Shown piece after piece: positions 1 to 6,912 of a stretch of DNA of 9,419 bases; the stretch's first letter is position 1, and every line of letters begins with the position of its first letter. Origin of the DNA: Spirochaetaceae bacterium (GTDB taxonomy: Bacteria; Spirochaetota; Spirochaetia; SZUA-6; Bin103); the NCBI GenBank assembly GCA_026710565.1, contig JAPOQV010000348.1:1-9419 (forward strand), written 5' to 3'. Under the pieces are notes generated by a model. The model did not search any database and was not told the DNA's origin. It saw nothing but the letters and a program-made list of their open reading frames with translations. The translations under genes and the position numbers were made by a program.

Positions 1-1131
1 CACGACCGCCACGAGCGGCTCGGCGCCGAGATGATGTACGCCGGGACCTGGCTGCGGCCGGCCAGGTACCCGCGGCCGGGACTGGACCGGGAGAGCTGCA
101 TCGACGCCGAGGCGCGCGACGTGCGGTCGCGCGTCGGCCTGATCGACGTGGGCACGCTGGGCAAGCTGGAGATCTCGGGCGCGGATGCCGTGCCCTTCCT
201 GGAGCGCATCTACACCGGACGCTTCGCGAAGCTGCGGGTCGGCATGACCCGCTACGCGGTGATGTGCGACGAGTCCGGCGTGGTGGTGGACGACGGCGTC
301 ATCGGCCGCCTTGCCGCGGAGCGATTCTACGTGTCGACCACCTCCTCGGGGGCCGATCAGGTTTACCGCGAGATGCAGCGATGGGCGGCGGTCTGGCGGC
401 TCGACGTCACGCTCGTGAACGCGACCGGCACCTATGGCGCCTTCAACATCGCCGGACCGTACGCGCGGCAGGTGCTCGCCGGGCTCACCGACGTGGACCT
501 GTCGGCGGGGGGGTTTCCCTATCTGGGCATCCGCGAGGGCACGGTGGCGGGGGCGCCGGCACGCCTTTCGCGGGTGGGGTTCGTCGGCGAGCTGGGCTAC
601 GAGGTGCACGTCCCGGCCGGCCGCGCCGCCGGCGTCTGGGACGAGCTGCTGCGCGCCGGCGAGCCGCACGGCATCGTCCCGTTCGGGGTGGAGGCGCAGC
701 GGCTGCTGCGCCTGGAGAAGGGGCACCTGATCGTGAGCCAGGACACCGACGGCCTCACCGATCCGTTCGAGGCGCATCTCGGCTGGGCGGTGAAGCTCGA
801 CAAGCCCTTCTTCGTGGGCAAGCGGAGCCTCGAGATTATCGCCGGGAAGGAGCCGCGCCGCCGGCTGGTCGGGTTCGAGCTGCCGCCGGATGCGCCCGTG
901 CCGCTGGAGAATCACCTGATCGTCGATGACAACCGCGAGATCGTCGGCCGGGTCACCAGCGTCGGCCGCAGCGGCGCGGTCGGGCGCACGATCGGCCTGG
1001 CCTATGTGCCGGAGTCCGCGACGGCAGCGGGCTCCAGGCTGCGGGTCAAGGGCGAAGGCGGCGCGATCGTCTCGGCTCGGGTTGCCGCAACGCCGTTTTT
1101 CGATCCGGAAGGCGTGAGGCTGCGCTCATGA
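1..1131 (+). CDS. mgdC: N-methylglutamate dehydrogenase alpha subunit, C-terminal part (SoxA-like, 5' truncated by window)
   Basis: The frame is open from the first base, so this is the last 376 residues of a longer protein; the ATGs at 31 and 34 are internal. Heterotetrameric sarcosine oxidase alpha subunits are about 950-1000 residues, so roughly the C-terminal third is visible. It is a GcvT/aminomethyltransferase-type folate-binding domain. Visible family hallmarks are a W-x-RP-x-x-YP entry segment (window residues about 17-24), a GxLGKLEI-like strand, the VGFVGELGYEVHVP segment, and PFGVEAQRLLRLEKGH followed by DTDGLTDPFEAHLGW. In the family this domain takes the oxidised methyl group as methylene-tetrahydrofolate, or formaldehyde leaves free. 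The stop overlaps the next start (ATGA, 1128-1131). The subunit could equally be annotated soxA; the adjacent gmaS and mgsABC make N-methylglutamate the more likely substrate. The family call is firm, the substrate is inferred. Confidence 0.86.
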   Translation, partial: HDRHERLGAEMMYAGTWLRPARYPRPGLDRESCIDAEARDVRSRVGLIDVGTLGKLEISGADAVPFLERIYTGRFAKLRVGMTRYAVMCDESGVVVDDGVIGRLAAERFYVSTTSSGADQVYREMQRWAAVWRLDVTLVNATGTYGAFNIAGPYARQVLAGLTDVDLSAGGFPYLGIREGTVAGAPARLSRVGFVGELGYEVHVPAGRAAGVWDELLRAGEPHGIVPFGVEAQRLLRLEKGHLIVSQDTDGLTDPFEAHLGWAVKLDKPFFVGKRSLEIIAGKEPRRRLVGFELPPDAPVPLENHLIVDDNREIVGRVTSVGRSGAVGRTIGLAYVPESATAAGSRLRVKGEGGAIVSARVAATPFFDPEGVRLRS

Positions 1132-1835
1132 GCCCGCCGGCGGCGCGCCGTAGCGCGCGCTGTAGCGCCGTGCACGCGTGCCTGGAGCGCGTTGGCGCGG
1201 TCTGGGACGAGCGTGAAGGCGCCGTGCGCGCGTTGCACTTCGGCGATCCGGAGGCCGAGGCCGCGATCGCGCCGGTGCTCGCCCTGGCCGACCGCGGCAC
1301 GCTGCCGCGCATCGGCGTGAAGGGACCGGATGCCCTCGAGTGGGCGCGCGCGCAGCGCATCACCGTTCCCGACGAGATCTACGGCTGGACCCGCGCGGCC
1401 GGCGGCGCGCTCACCGTGCGAGTCGGGAACGGCGAGCTGTTCCTGGAGGGAGCGCACGCTTCGGCGGTCTCGGAAGAGCTCGCGGCCGCCGCGCCCGCGG
1501 CCGCCTGCTGGCCGGTGCGGCGCGAGGATGCGGCCTTCCTGCTGTGTGGCGCCCGCGCGCACGAGGTGCTGGCGCAGGCATGCTCGTATGACTTCCGTGG
1601 CGCCACCGGAAGCTTCGTGATGACGCGGGTGGCGCTGGTCTCCTGTGCGATCCTGATCGAGGAAGGCAGGGCGGGTGGCACGGAGGAAGACGCGGCCGGC
1701 TTGCCGGTTTACCATCTGTGGGCCGCCGCCAGCTACGGACCGTATCTGTGGGACGAGATGCTCGCGATCGTGCGGGATTGCGGAGGCGCCCCGGTGGGCG
1801 ACGCGGCCGCGGAAGCGCTGCTCCCGGCCTCGTGA
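1128..1835 (+). CDS. mgdD: N-methylglutamate dehydrogenase gamma subunit (SoxG-like)
   Basis: A 235-residue protein resembling the sarcosine oxidase gamma subunit, itself a degenerate GcvT-like fold, usually about 180-220 residues. The clues are [14 protein letters not shown] (residues 61-74), a [12 protein letters not shown] strand (98-108), [20 protein letters not shown] (138-157), the [19 protein letters not shown] strand pair (161-179), and the C-terminal [18 protein letters not shown] (195-212), where an S-x-x-x-Y/W-D-x-L ending is typical. The ATG lies in an ATGA overlap with mgdC, with GAGG at 1116-1119 eight bases upstream, so translational coupling is likely. The gamma subunit has no known catalytic residues; in the complex it packs against alpha. 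The N-terminal 20 residues and the AAAPAAA stretch are low-complexity and alanine-rich. The SoxG assignment rests on these weakly conserved motifs plus position directly after a SoxA-like gene. Confidence 0.8.
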   Translation: MSPPAARRSARCSAVHACLERVGAVWDEREGAVRALHFGDPEAEAAIAPVLALADRGTLPRIGVKGPDALEWARAQRITVPDEIYGWTRAAGGALTVRVGNGELFLEGAHASAVSEELAAAAPAAACWPVRREDAAFLLCGARAHEVLAQACSYDFRGATGSFVMTRVALVSCAILIEEGRAGGTEEDAAGLPVYHLWAAASYGPYLWDEMLAIVRDCGGAPVGDAAAEALLPAS

Positions 1836-1841
1836 ACGGCA

Positions 1842-1880
1842 TGAGGGACATGCGGCACAAAGGACATGATGGGGACATGA
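1842..1880 (+). promoter_or_regulatory. gmaS translation start region with triple GGACATG repeat and mini-ORF
   Basis: The 41-base gap between mgdD and gmaS contains the heptamer GGACATG three times (1846-1852, 1862-1868, 1873-1879). Each copy carries an ATG, at 1850, 1866 and 1877. The first and third are in the gmaS frame. The middle one opens a four-codon reading frame (M-M-G-T-stop, 1866-1880) whose TGA overlaps the third ATG as ATGA. AAAGGA at 1859-1864 could serve as ribosome binding site for either 1866 or 1877. A GTG at 1832, overlapping the mgdD stop, and an ATG at 1841 are also in the gmaS frame. I chose 1877 because it gives the usual family length. Whether the repeats matter for translation is unknown. 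Confidence 0.45.
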
Positions 1881-3211
1881 CACGCGAGGACGCGCAACAA
1901 CTGCTCCGGCGGCACGACGTGAAGTTCGTGCTCGCCCAGTTCGTGGACATGCACGGCGTCGCCAAGACCAAGGCGGTGCCGGCATCGCACTTCGACGACG
2001 TGCTCGAAGACGGCGCCGGCTTCGCCGGTTTCGCGCTGTGGGGCATGGGTCAGCAACCGCACGACCCCGACTTCATGGCGGTGGGTGATCTGTCCACCCT
2101 GTCGTTGATGCCCTGGCAGCCGGGTTACGCGCGCATCGTCTGCGACGGCCGCGTCAGCGGACGGCCATGGCGGTACGACACGCGCCACGTGCTCAAGGAG
2201 CAGCTTCGTGCGCTCGGGGAGCGTGGCTGGACGCTGAACACCGGCCTGGAGCCGGAGTTCATGCTGCTGCGCCGCATCGAAGACGGCAGCATCCAGCCCG
2301 CCGATCCCACGGATCTGCTGGACAAGCCCTGCTATGACTACAAGGGCCTGTCGCGCAGCCGGGCGTTCATCGAGAAGTTGGTCGCCTCGCTGCAGGAAGT
2401 GGGCTTCGACGTCTACCAGATCGACCACGAGGACGCCAACGGCCAGTTCGAGATCAACTTCACCTACACGGAGGCGCTCACCTCGGCCGACCGCTACGTG
2501 TTCTTCCGCATGGCCGCCGGCGAGATCGCCCGCGAGCTGGGCATGATCTGCTCGTTCATGCCGAAGCCGATGTCCACCCGCACCGGCAGCGGCATGCACA
2601 TCCACCTGTCGATCGCGGACGGGAACGGGACATCGCTGTTCGAGGACGAGTCCGACCGGCGCGGCCTGGGGCTCTCGGAGCTCGCCTACCACTTCCTCGG
2701 CGGCCTGTTGCACCATGGACCGGCTCTGGCGGCGCTGGTGGCTCCGTCGGTCAACTCCTACAAGCGGCTGGTGGTGGGCCGCGCCCTGTCCGGCGCCACC
2801 TGGGCGCCCGCGCACATCGCCTACGGCGACAACAACCGCACGGCCATGGTGCGGGTGCCGCGCGGGCACCTGGAGCTCCGCCTCAGCGACTCGAGCTGCA
2901 ATCCGTACCTGGCCACCGCCGCGGTGCTGGCGGCCGGACTCGACGGCGTGGACCGAAAGCTGGATCCCGGCGAGCCGCACAACCTCAACCTGTACGACTA
3001 CACGCTGGAACAGCTCGGGGAGATGGGCATCGGCACCCTGCCGCAGACGCTGCGGGAAGCGCTGGACTGCCTGGCCGCCGACCCGCTGTTCCGCGATCGG
3101 CTCGGCGCCGACGTGATCGGGGAGTTCATCGCCATCAAGGAGATGGAGTGGGTCGAGTACCAGCGCCACGTCTCCGACTGGGAGATCGAGCGCTACCTCG
3201 AGTACTATTAG
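1877..3211 (+). CDS. gmaS: gamma-glutamylmethylamide synthetase (glutamine synthetase family)
   Basis: A glutamine-synthetase-fold ligase that would form gamma-glutamylmethylamide from glutamate, methylamine and ATP in the cytoplasm, the first step of the NMG pathway. From ATG 1877 it is 444 residues, the length I recall for GmaS. The N-terminal beta-grasp domain is residues 15-95 ([21 protein letters not shown] at the front). The catalytic domain shows GLEPEF (123-128) and [12 protein letters not shown] (184-195) for metal and glutamate, GSGMHIHLS (237-245), [10 protein letters not shown] (289-298), [11 protein letters not shown] (318-328) for nucleotide and phosphate, and [15 protein letters not shown] (332-346). 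No key residue looks lost. It sits between the dehydrogenase subunits and the synthase subunits, which separates it from ordinary GlnA. The close relative GlnT (type III glutamine synthetase of rhizobia) is the main alternative. In-frame upstream starts at 1832, 1841 and 1850 would add 15, 12 or 9 residues. Confidence 0.9.
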   Translation: MTREDAQQLLRRHDVKFVLAQFVDMHGVAKTKAVPASHFDDVLEDGAGFAGFALWGMGQQPHDPDFMAVGDLSTLSLMPWQPGYARIVCDGRVSGRPWRYDTRHVLKEQLRALGERGWTLNTGLEPEFMLLRRIEDGSIQPADPTDLLDKPCYDYKGLSRSRAFIEKLVASLQEVGFDVYQIDHEDANGQFEINFTYTEALTSADRYVFFRMAAGEIARELGMICSFMPKPMSTRTGSGMHIHLSIADGNGTSLFEDESDRRGLGLSELAYHFLGGLLHHGPALAALVAPSVNSYKRLVVGRALSGATWAPAHIAYGDNNRTAMVRVPRGHLELRLSDSSCNPYLATAAVLAAGLDGVDRKLDPGEPHNLNLYDYTLEQLGEMGIGTLPQTLREALDCLAADPLFRDRLGADVIGEFIAIKEMEWVEYQRHVSDWEIERYLEYY

Positions 3212-3217
3212 CGGTTC

Positions 3218-3225
3218 GAGAGAGG
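3218..3225 (+). promoter_or_regulatory. ribosome binding site for mgsA
   Basis: The purine run GAGAGAGG lies eight bases before ATG 3234, within the 22-base gap after gmaS. It supports the start already demanded by the invariant Met-Cys N-terminus. AAGGA directly abuts the ATG and is too close to be the functional site. Confidence 0.6.
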
Positions 3226-3233
3226 CTTAAGGA

Positions 3234-4112
3234 ATGTGCGGCATCGTCGGCTTCGCGGCCAAGCGGCCCGCGGACCGCAAGCGGCTCGGCCGGCTCGTCG
3301 CGCCCATGCTCTCCTGCATGGGAGACCGGGGGCCGGATTCGGCCGGCCCGGGGGTGTTCTCCGAAGGCGGCGACCCGGATCTCTTCCGGTACAGCCTCTT
3401 CTCCGGCGGCGAGGTCGACTGGCACGACCTGGCCGGCCGCTTCCCGGGAGCCCGGGTGGATGCGATCGGACGCTGCGCCACGCTGTCCACCGCCGCGACG
3501 CCTGACGCGGTCGAGTCCGAGATCGCCGCACGGCCCGAGCGGATCGACACCTTCGGCTACGGCCGCCGCATGCGGGTCTACAAGGACGCCGGCCATCCGC
3601 GCGAGCTGATCGCCACCTACCGCCTCGACCAGGTGGCAGGCTCCCACTGCGTCGGCCACACCCGCATGGCTACCGAGTCGGCGGTCACGCCCGCGCACTC
3701 GCATCCGTTCACCGCCGGCGCCGACTTCTGCCTGGTGCACAACGGATCCATCTCCAACCCGTGGCAGATCCGCCGCCGCCTGCGCCGCTTCGGCATCGAG
3801 TTCCAGACCGACAACGACACCGAAGCCGCGTGCCGCTACCTGCAGTGGCGGATGAGCGAGGGCGCGACGATAGAGACGGCGATCGCCGAGGCGTTCGGCG
3901 ATCTCGACGGGTTCTTCACGCTGCTGATCGGCACCGCGGACCGGCTGGTGCTGGTGCGGGACGCCTTCGCGTGCAAGCCGGCGGTGGCGGCGGAGACCGA
4001 CGACTACGTCGCCATCGGCTCCGAGTTCCGGACGCTCGCGCATCTTCCCGGCATCGAGCACGCCAACCTGTTCGAGCCGGCGCCGGAGGAGATCTACTCG
4101 TGGAGCGTATAG
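3234..4112 (+). CDS. mgsA: N-methylglutamate synthase subunit A, class II glutamine amidotransferase (GlxB-like)
   Basis: A 292-residue N-terminal-nucleophile amidotransferase. It opens MCGIVGF, so after Met removal Cys2 is the catalytic nucleophile and the start is certain. Other family landmarks are DRGPDSAG (31-38), GHTRMATES (141-149, the HTR-x-AT substrate loop), HSHPF (155-159), LVHNGSISN (167-175, oxyanion Asn-Gly) and TDNDTEA (192-198). It is a stand-alone version of the glutaminase domain of glutamate synthase. By known NMG biochemistry it would cleave gamma-glutamylmethylamide and channel methylamine to MgsC. About 67 residues more than in GlmS separate Cys2 from the HTR loop; I take this as normal for this subfamily because the total length fits. 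It starts 22 bases after gmaS and ends eight bases before mgsB. An alternative name in rhizobia is glxB. Confidence 0.9.
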   Translation: MCGIVGFAAKRPADRKRLGRLVAPMLSCMGDRGPDSAGPGVFSEGGDPDLFRYSLFSGGEVDWHDLAGRFPGARVDAIGRCATLSTAATPDAVESEIAARPERIDTFGYGRRMRVYKDAGHPRELIATYRLDQVAGSHCVGHTRMATESAVTPAHSHPFTAGADFCLVHNGSISNPWQIRRRLRRFGIEFQTDNDTEAACRYLQWRMSEGATIETAIAEAFGDLDGFFTLLIGTADRLVLVRDAFACKPAVAAETDDYVAIGSEFRTLAHLPGIEHANLFEPAPEEIYSWSV

Positions 4113-4120
4113 GGTCCGCG

Positions 4121-4813
4121 ATGACCTTCGACCTTGCGGAGTGCTCGGTCACCGCGGTCAACCGCCGGCTGCACGCGCTCACCGATCCGGCCGCGGTCGA
4201 GATCCTGCAGCCGCTCGGTCGCCACAACATCGCCTGCGGCCTGAACGCGGCGCTCGACGTGCACGTTCGCGGGCACTCCGGCTACTTCACCGCCGGGATG
4301 AACCAGCACGCGTCGGTCACCGTCCACGGCAACGTCGGCTGGAGCGTGGCGGAGAACATGATGTCCGGAACGGTGCGCGTCGCAGGCTTCGCCTCCGAGT
4401 GCGCCGGCGCGTCCGCGCACGGCGGGCTGCTGGTGATCGACGGCGACGCGTCCTCCCGGTGCGGGATCTCCCTGAAGGGCGGTGACATCGTCGTCGGGGG
4501 CAGCGTCGGCCACATGAGCGCGTTCATGGCACAGGCCGGCCGGATCGTCGTCTGCGGGGACGCCGGCGCCGGGCTCGGCGACTCGCTGTACGAGGCGGTG
4601 ATCTACGTGCGCGGCTGCATCCGGGGGCTGGGAGCCGACGCCCGGGTGGAGCCGCTGGGCGTGGAGGACCGGCAGGCACTCGCCGAGCTGTTGGGCCGCG
4701 CCGGCCGGGACGAGGATCCCGAGTCGTTCACCCGGGTCGCCTCGGCCAGGCAGCTCTATCACTGGAGCCCGGACTCGGAGCGCCTTGCCGGCGCGGCACA
4801 TGGCGATGGCTGA
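4121..4813 (+). CDS. mgsB: N-methylglutamate synthase subunit B, GXGXG domain protein (GltB C-terminal-like, GlxC)
   Basis: A 230-residue right-handed beta-helix protein equivalent to the C-terminal GXGXG domain of glutamate synthase large subunit. The coils are visible as repeating glycine-rich turns: HVRGHSGYFTAGMNQHASVTVHGNVGWSVAENMMSG (48-83), RVAGFASECAGASAHGGLLVIDGDASSRCGISLKGG (86-121), IVVGGSVGHMSAFMAQAGRIVVCGDAGAGLGDSLYEAVIYVRG (123-165). This domain is structural and has no active site of its own; it is thought to hold the amidotransferase and synthase domains together around the ammonia/amine tunnel. ATG 4121 is six bases after AGGG (4111-4114), which overlaps the mgsA stop. An in-frame GTG at 4100 would add seven residues and overlap mgsA. 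The 3' end overlaps mgsC, consistent with a co-translated complex. Confidence 0.88.
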   Translation: MTFDLAECSVTAVNRRLHALTDPAAVEILQPLGRHNIACGLNAALDVHVRGHSGYFTAGMNQHASVTVHGNVGWSVAENMMSGTVRVAGFASECAGASAHGGLLVIDGDASSRCGISLKGGDIVVGGSVGHMSAFMAQAGRIVVCGDAGAGLGDSLYEAVIYVRGCIRGLGADARVEPLGVEDRQALAELLGRAGRDEDPESFTRVASARQLYHWSPDSERLAGAAHGDG

Positions 4814-6170
4814 ACCGCGGCACGGTGCGGGGCCGCAGTGGCCGGGCGAGGTGAGTCACCACTACGATCGGGCCACTCTCGACTACATCCAGCGTGCCGC
4901 GGAAACCGGGGTCTACGACATTCGCGGACTCGGCGCCAAGCGGCGCGTGCCCAGCTTCGACGACCTCACCTTCCTGACCGCCTCGATGTCCCGCTATCCG
5001 CTGGAGGGGTACCGCGAGCGTTGCTCGACCCGGACCGTGCTGGGCGCGCGGCGCGCCGAGCGCCCGCTGACCCTGGCCACCCCGATCACCATCGCCGGCA
5101 TGAGCTTCGGCTCCCTGTCGGCCAACGTGAAGGAAGCGCTGGGGCGCGCGGCTACCGCGGCCGGCACCTCGACGACCACCGGCGACGGCGGCATGACCCC
5201 CGAAGAGCGCCGTTCCTCCAAGACGCTGGTCTACCAGTGCCTGCCGTCGCGGTATGGTTTCAACCCGGACGACCTGCGCAGCGCCGACGCGGTCGAGATC
5301 GTCATCGGCCAGGGCGCCAAACCCGGCGGTGGCGGTATGCTGCTGGGGCTCAAGGTCTCGGAACGGGTCGCGAGGATGCGTACGCTTCCGGCCGGCATCG
5401 ATCAGCGCTCCGCCTGCCGCCACCCCGACTGGGTGGGCCCGGACGACCTGGCGATCAAGATCGAGGAGTTGCGCGAGATCACGGACAACCGCATCCCGGT
5501 CTTCATCAAGATCGGCGCCACCCGCGTGCCGGACGATGTGAAGCTGTGCGTGAAGTCCGGCGCCGACGTGATCGTCCTGGACGGCATGCAGGGTGGCACC
5601 GCTGCTACCCAGCAGGTGTTCATCGAGCACGCCGGCATCCCGACGCTGCCGGCCGTGCGGCAGGCGGTGTCGGCGCTGGAGGAGGTCGATCCGGGGCGCG
5701 AGGTGCAGCTCGTCGTCTCCGGCGGCATCCGTTCCGGTGCGGACGTGGCCAAGGCGCTGGCCCTGGGCGCGGACGCCGTGTCGATCGGTCAGGCGGTGCT
5801 CATGGCGCTGGGCTGCAACAGCCCGAGCTACGTCCGCGACGGTGAACGCGTGGACGCCACCGCCGACTACACGCGCCTGGGCACCGCGCCCGGCCACTGC
5901 CACCAGTGCCAGACCGGGCTGTGTCCGGTGGGCGTTACCACGCAGGACCCGGAGCTGGAGCAGCGCCTGGACCCGGAGTGGGGAGCCCGGCGGGTGCGCA
6001 ATTACCTGGCGACGCTGACCATGGAGCTCGCCACGCTGGCGCGCGCATGCGGCAAGTCGGATGTCCACCACCTGGAGCGCGAGGACCTGGTGGCCCTGAC
6101 GGTCGAGGCGGCGGCGATGGCCGGCGTCCCGCTGGCCGGCACCAACTGGATCCCCGGATCGGAGGGATAG
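4800..6170 (+). CDS. mgsC: N-methylglutamate synthase subunit C, FMN/Fe-S glutamate synthase domain (GltB central domain-like, GlxD)
   Basis: The 456-residue catalytic synthase subunit. By family it is an FMN (beta/alpha)8 barrel that condenses methylamine with 2-oxoglutarate and reduces the imine to N-methylglutamate. Visible are the N-terminal AAETGVYDIRGLGAKR (33-48), TIAGMSFGSLS (97-107), TGDGGM (127-132), GQGAKPGGGG (170-179), the IKIGAT strand (236-241), LDGMQGGTAATQ (260-271), SGGIRSG (307-313) and ALGADAVSIGQ (321-331) for FMN phosphate. Cysteines 339, 367, 370 and 375 sit around a CPVGV motif and suggest an iron-sulfur cluster. The start is uncertain: ATG 4800 and ATG 4806 both overlap the end of mgsB without a good ribosome binding site, while TTG 4785 has GGAG four bases upstream. 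No reductase (GltD-like) gene is adjacent in the visible part. The C-terminus, VPLAGTNWIPG, is family-typical and intact. Confidence 0.92.
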   Translation: MAMAEPRHGAGPQWPGEVSHHYDRATLDYIQRAAETGVYDIRGLGAKRRVPSFDDLTFLTASMSRYPLEGYRERCSTRTVLGARRAERPLTLATPITIAGMSFGSLSANVKEALGRAATAAGTSTTTGDGGMTPEERRSSKTLVYQCLPSRYGFNPDDLRSADAVEIVIGQGAKPGGGGMLLGLKVSERVARMRTLPAGIDQRSACRHPDWVGPDDLAIKIEELREITDNRIPVFIKIGATRVPDDVKLCVKSGADVIVLDGMQGGTAATQQVFIEHAGIPTLPAVRQAVSALEEVDPGREVQLVVSGGIRSGADVAKALALGADAVSIGQAVLMALGCNSPSYVRDGERVDATADYTRLGTAPGHCHQCQTGLCPVGVTTQDPELEQRLDPEWGARRVRNYLATLTMELATLARACGKSDVHHLEREDLVALTVEAAAMAGVPLAGTNWIPGSEG

Positions 6171-6183
6171 GGGGCGCGCGACA

Positions 6184-6213
6184 GCCTGCGGACGGGTGGT
6201 CCGGGCGTCAGGC
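6184..6213. terminator. weak imperfect hairpin between the convergent gene groups
   Basis: GCCTG (6184-6188) can pair with CAGGC (6209-6213), and inside it GGAC (6190-6193) with GTCC (6199-6202) around a five-base loop. The stems are separated by a one-base and a six-base bulge and there is no T run on either strand. It is the only candidate seen for ending transcription of the mgs operon before the opposite-strand gene, and it is weak; it overlaps the stop of the minus-strand gene at 6208. Confidence 0.22.
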
Positions 6214-6910
6214 CGCCGGTGCCGGTGCGGGGTGATACGCAAGGTTGATCCGCGCCAGTTCCAGCAGTCCGCGAGCGAGGTCGGGTTCGACCCAACCGCC
6301 GCCGGCGCTTCCGGCAGGCGTGTCGGCGATCACGACGGGGTGGTGCAGCCCGTGGGTGGCCGGCGCCAGCGCCGCGCGGCGCGCCTCCGCCGGGGTGGCG
6401 CCGGCCCCGGCATCGACCCGGCTCAGCGCGACCAGCGCACCGCCGCGAACCCGCAGCGTCGCGACGAGGAAGCGCCCGTCCTGGAGGCGCCGTGCGCAGG
6501 CGACGGCGGCATCTCCGCCGCCGGGGCGGAGCACCGCCTGCGGGACTGCGCCACGCTCCAGAGTTCCGGGATCGGAGGACTCCGTGGCATCAGGGCGAAC
6601 GCGCTCCAGCCGCGGAAACGGCCCGGGGCTCAGGCGCAGGTGCCAGAGTCCCAGGTCGCGGGGGTCGGCGCGATTGAGGCGGGGACGGTGGTGCCGGATG
6701 AGCGAACTCTCCAGCACGCCCGCCTCGTAGGCAGAGCGGGTGAGTATGACGTCAAGCCCCGCGGCTCCTGCGGCGACCGCTCCGCGACCGTGGGCATTGT
6801 TAATGAGAGCCGACGCGGCGGCGGAGATCGGCAGCCTTGCCGACGTAGATCACCTCAGCCGCCGCGTCGCGGAACAGATAGCAACCGCTGCTGCGCGGTA
6901 CGCCGTCGAG
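6208..6910 (-). pseudogene. GIY-YIG (UvrC-type) nuclease-like gene, frameshifted and without a standard start
   Basis: Two frames together give one GIY-YIG domain. The 5' piece (down to TAA at 6802-6800) reads SSGCYLFRDAAAEVIYVGKA then DLRRRVGSH: the GIY element is GCY, the YIG element is YVG, followed by the conserved Lys and Arg. The 3' piece, in the frame shifted by +1, continues NNAHGRGAVAAGAAG, then DVILTRSAYEAGVLESSLIR and HHRPRLN. The last part matches the UvrC pattern in which the catalytic Glu (LE-x-x-LI) is followed by RPR-x-N. About 140 further residues have no recognisable motif, so it is far shorter than UvrC. The 5' frame has no ATG, GTG or TTG between 7102 and the domain. An orphan AGGAG (6920-6916) stands five bases before an in-frame CTC at 6910, where a start would be expected. 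It could be a decayed gene, a sequencing error, or an unusual recoded gene. Confidence 0.72.
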
Positions 6911-6912
6911 AT

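Noticed and set aside
1002..1985. Long minus-strand open frame of 327 codons opposite mgdC/mgdD/gmaS
   Set aside because: It runs across three plus-strand genes with clear family motifs and its translation is Arg/Ala/Pro-rich with no recognisable domain; it is a by-product of high G+C content.
1733..3169. Minus-strand open frame of 478 codons opposite gmaS
   Set aside because: Shadow of gmaS; no motif, composition dominated by Val/Gln/His/Arg.
3234..4112. mgsA as a second glmS or a purF
   Set aside because: It has the MCGIVG amidotransferase start but no SIS or phosphoribosyltransferase domain, and it is followed by GXGXG and FMN synthase genes as expected for MgsA/GlxB.
4728..6242. Minus-strand open frame of 504 codons opposite mgsC
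   Set aside because: mgsC on the plus strand carries complete family motifs; the antisense translation is His/Arg/Gly-rich low-complexity sequence typical of shadow frames.
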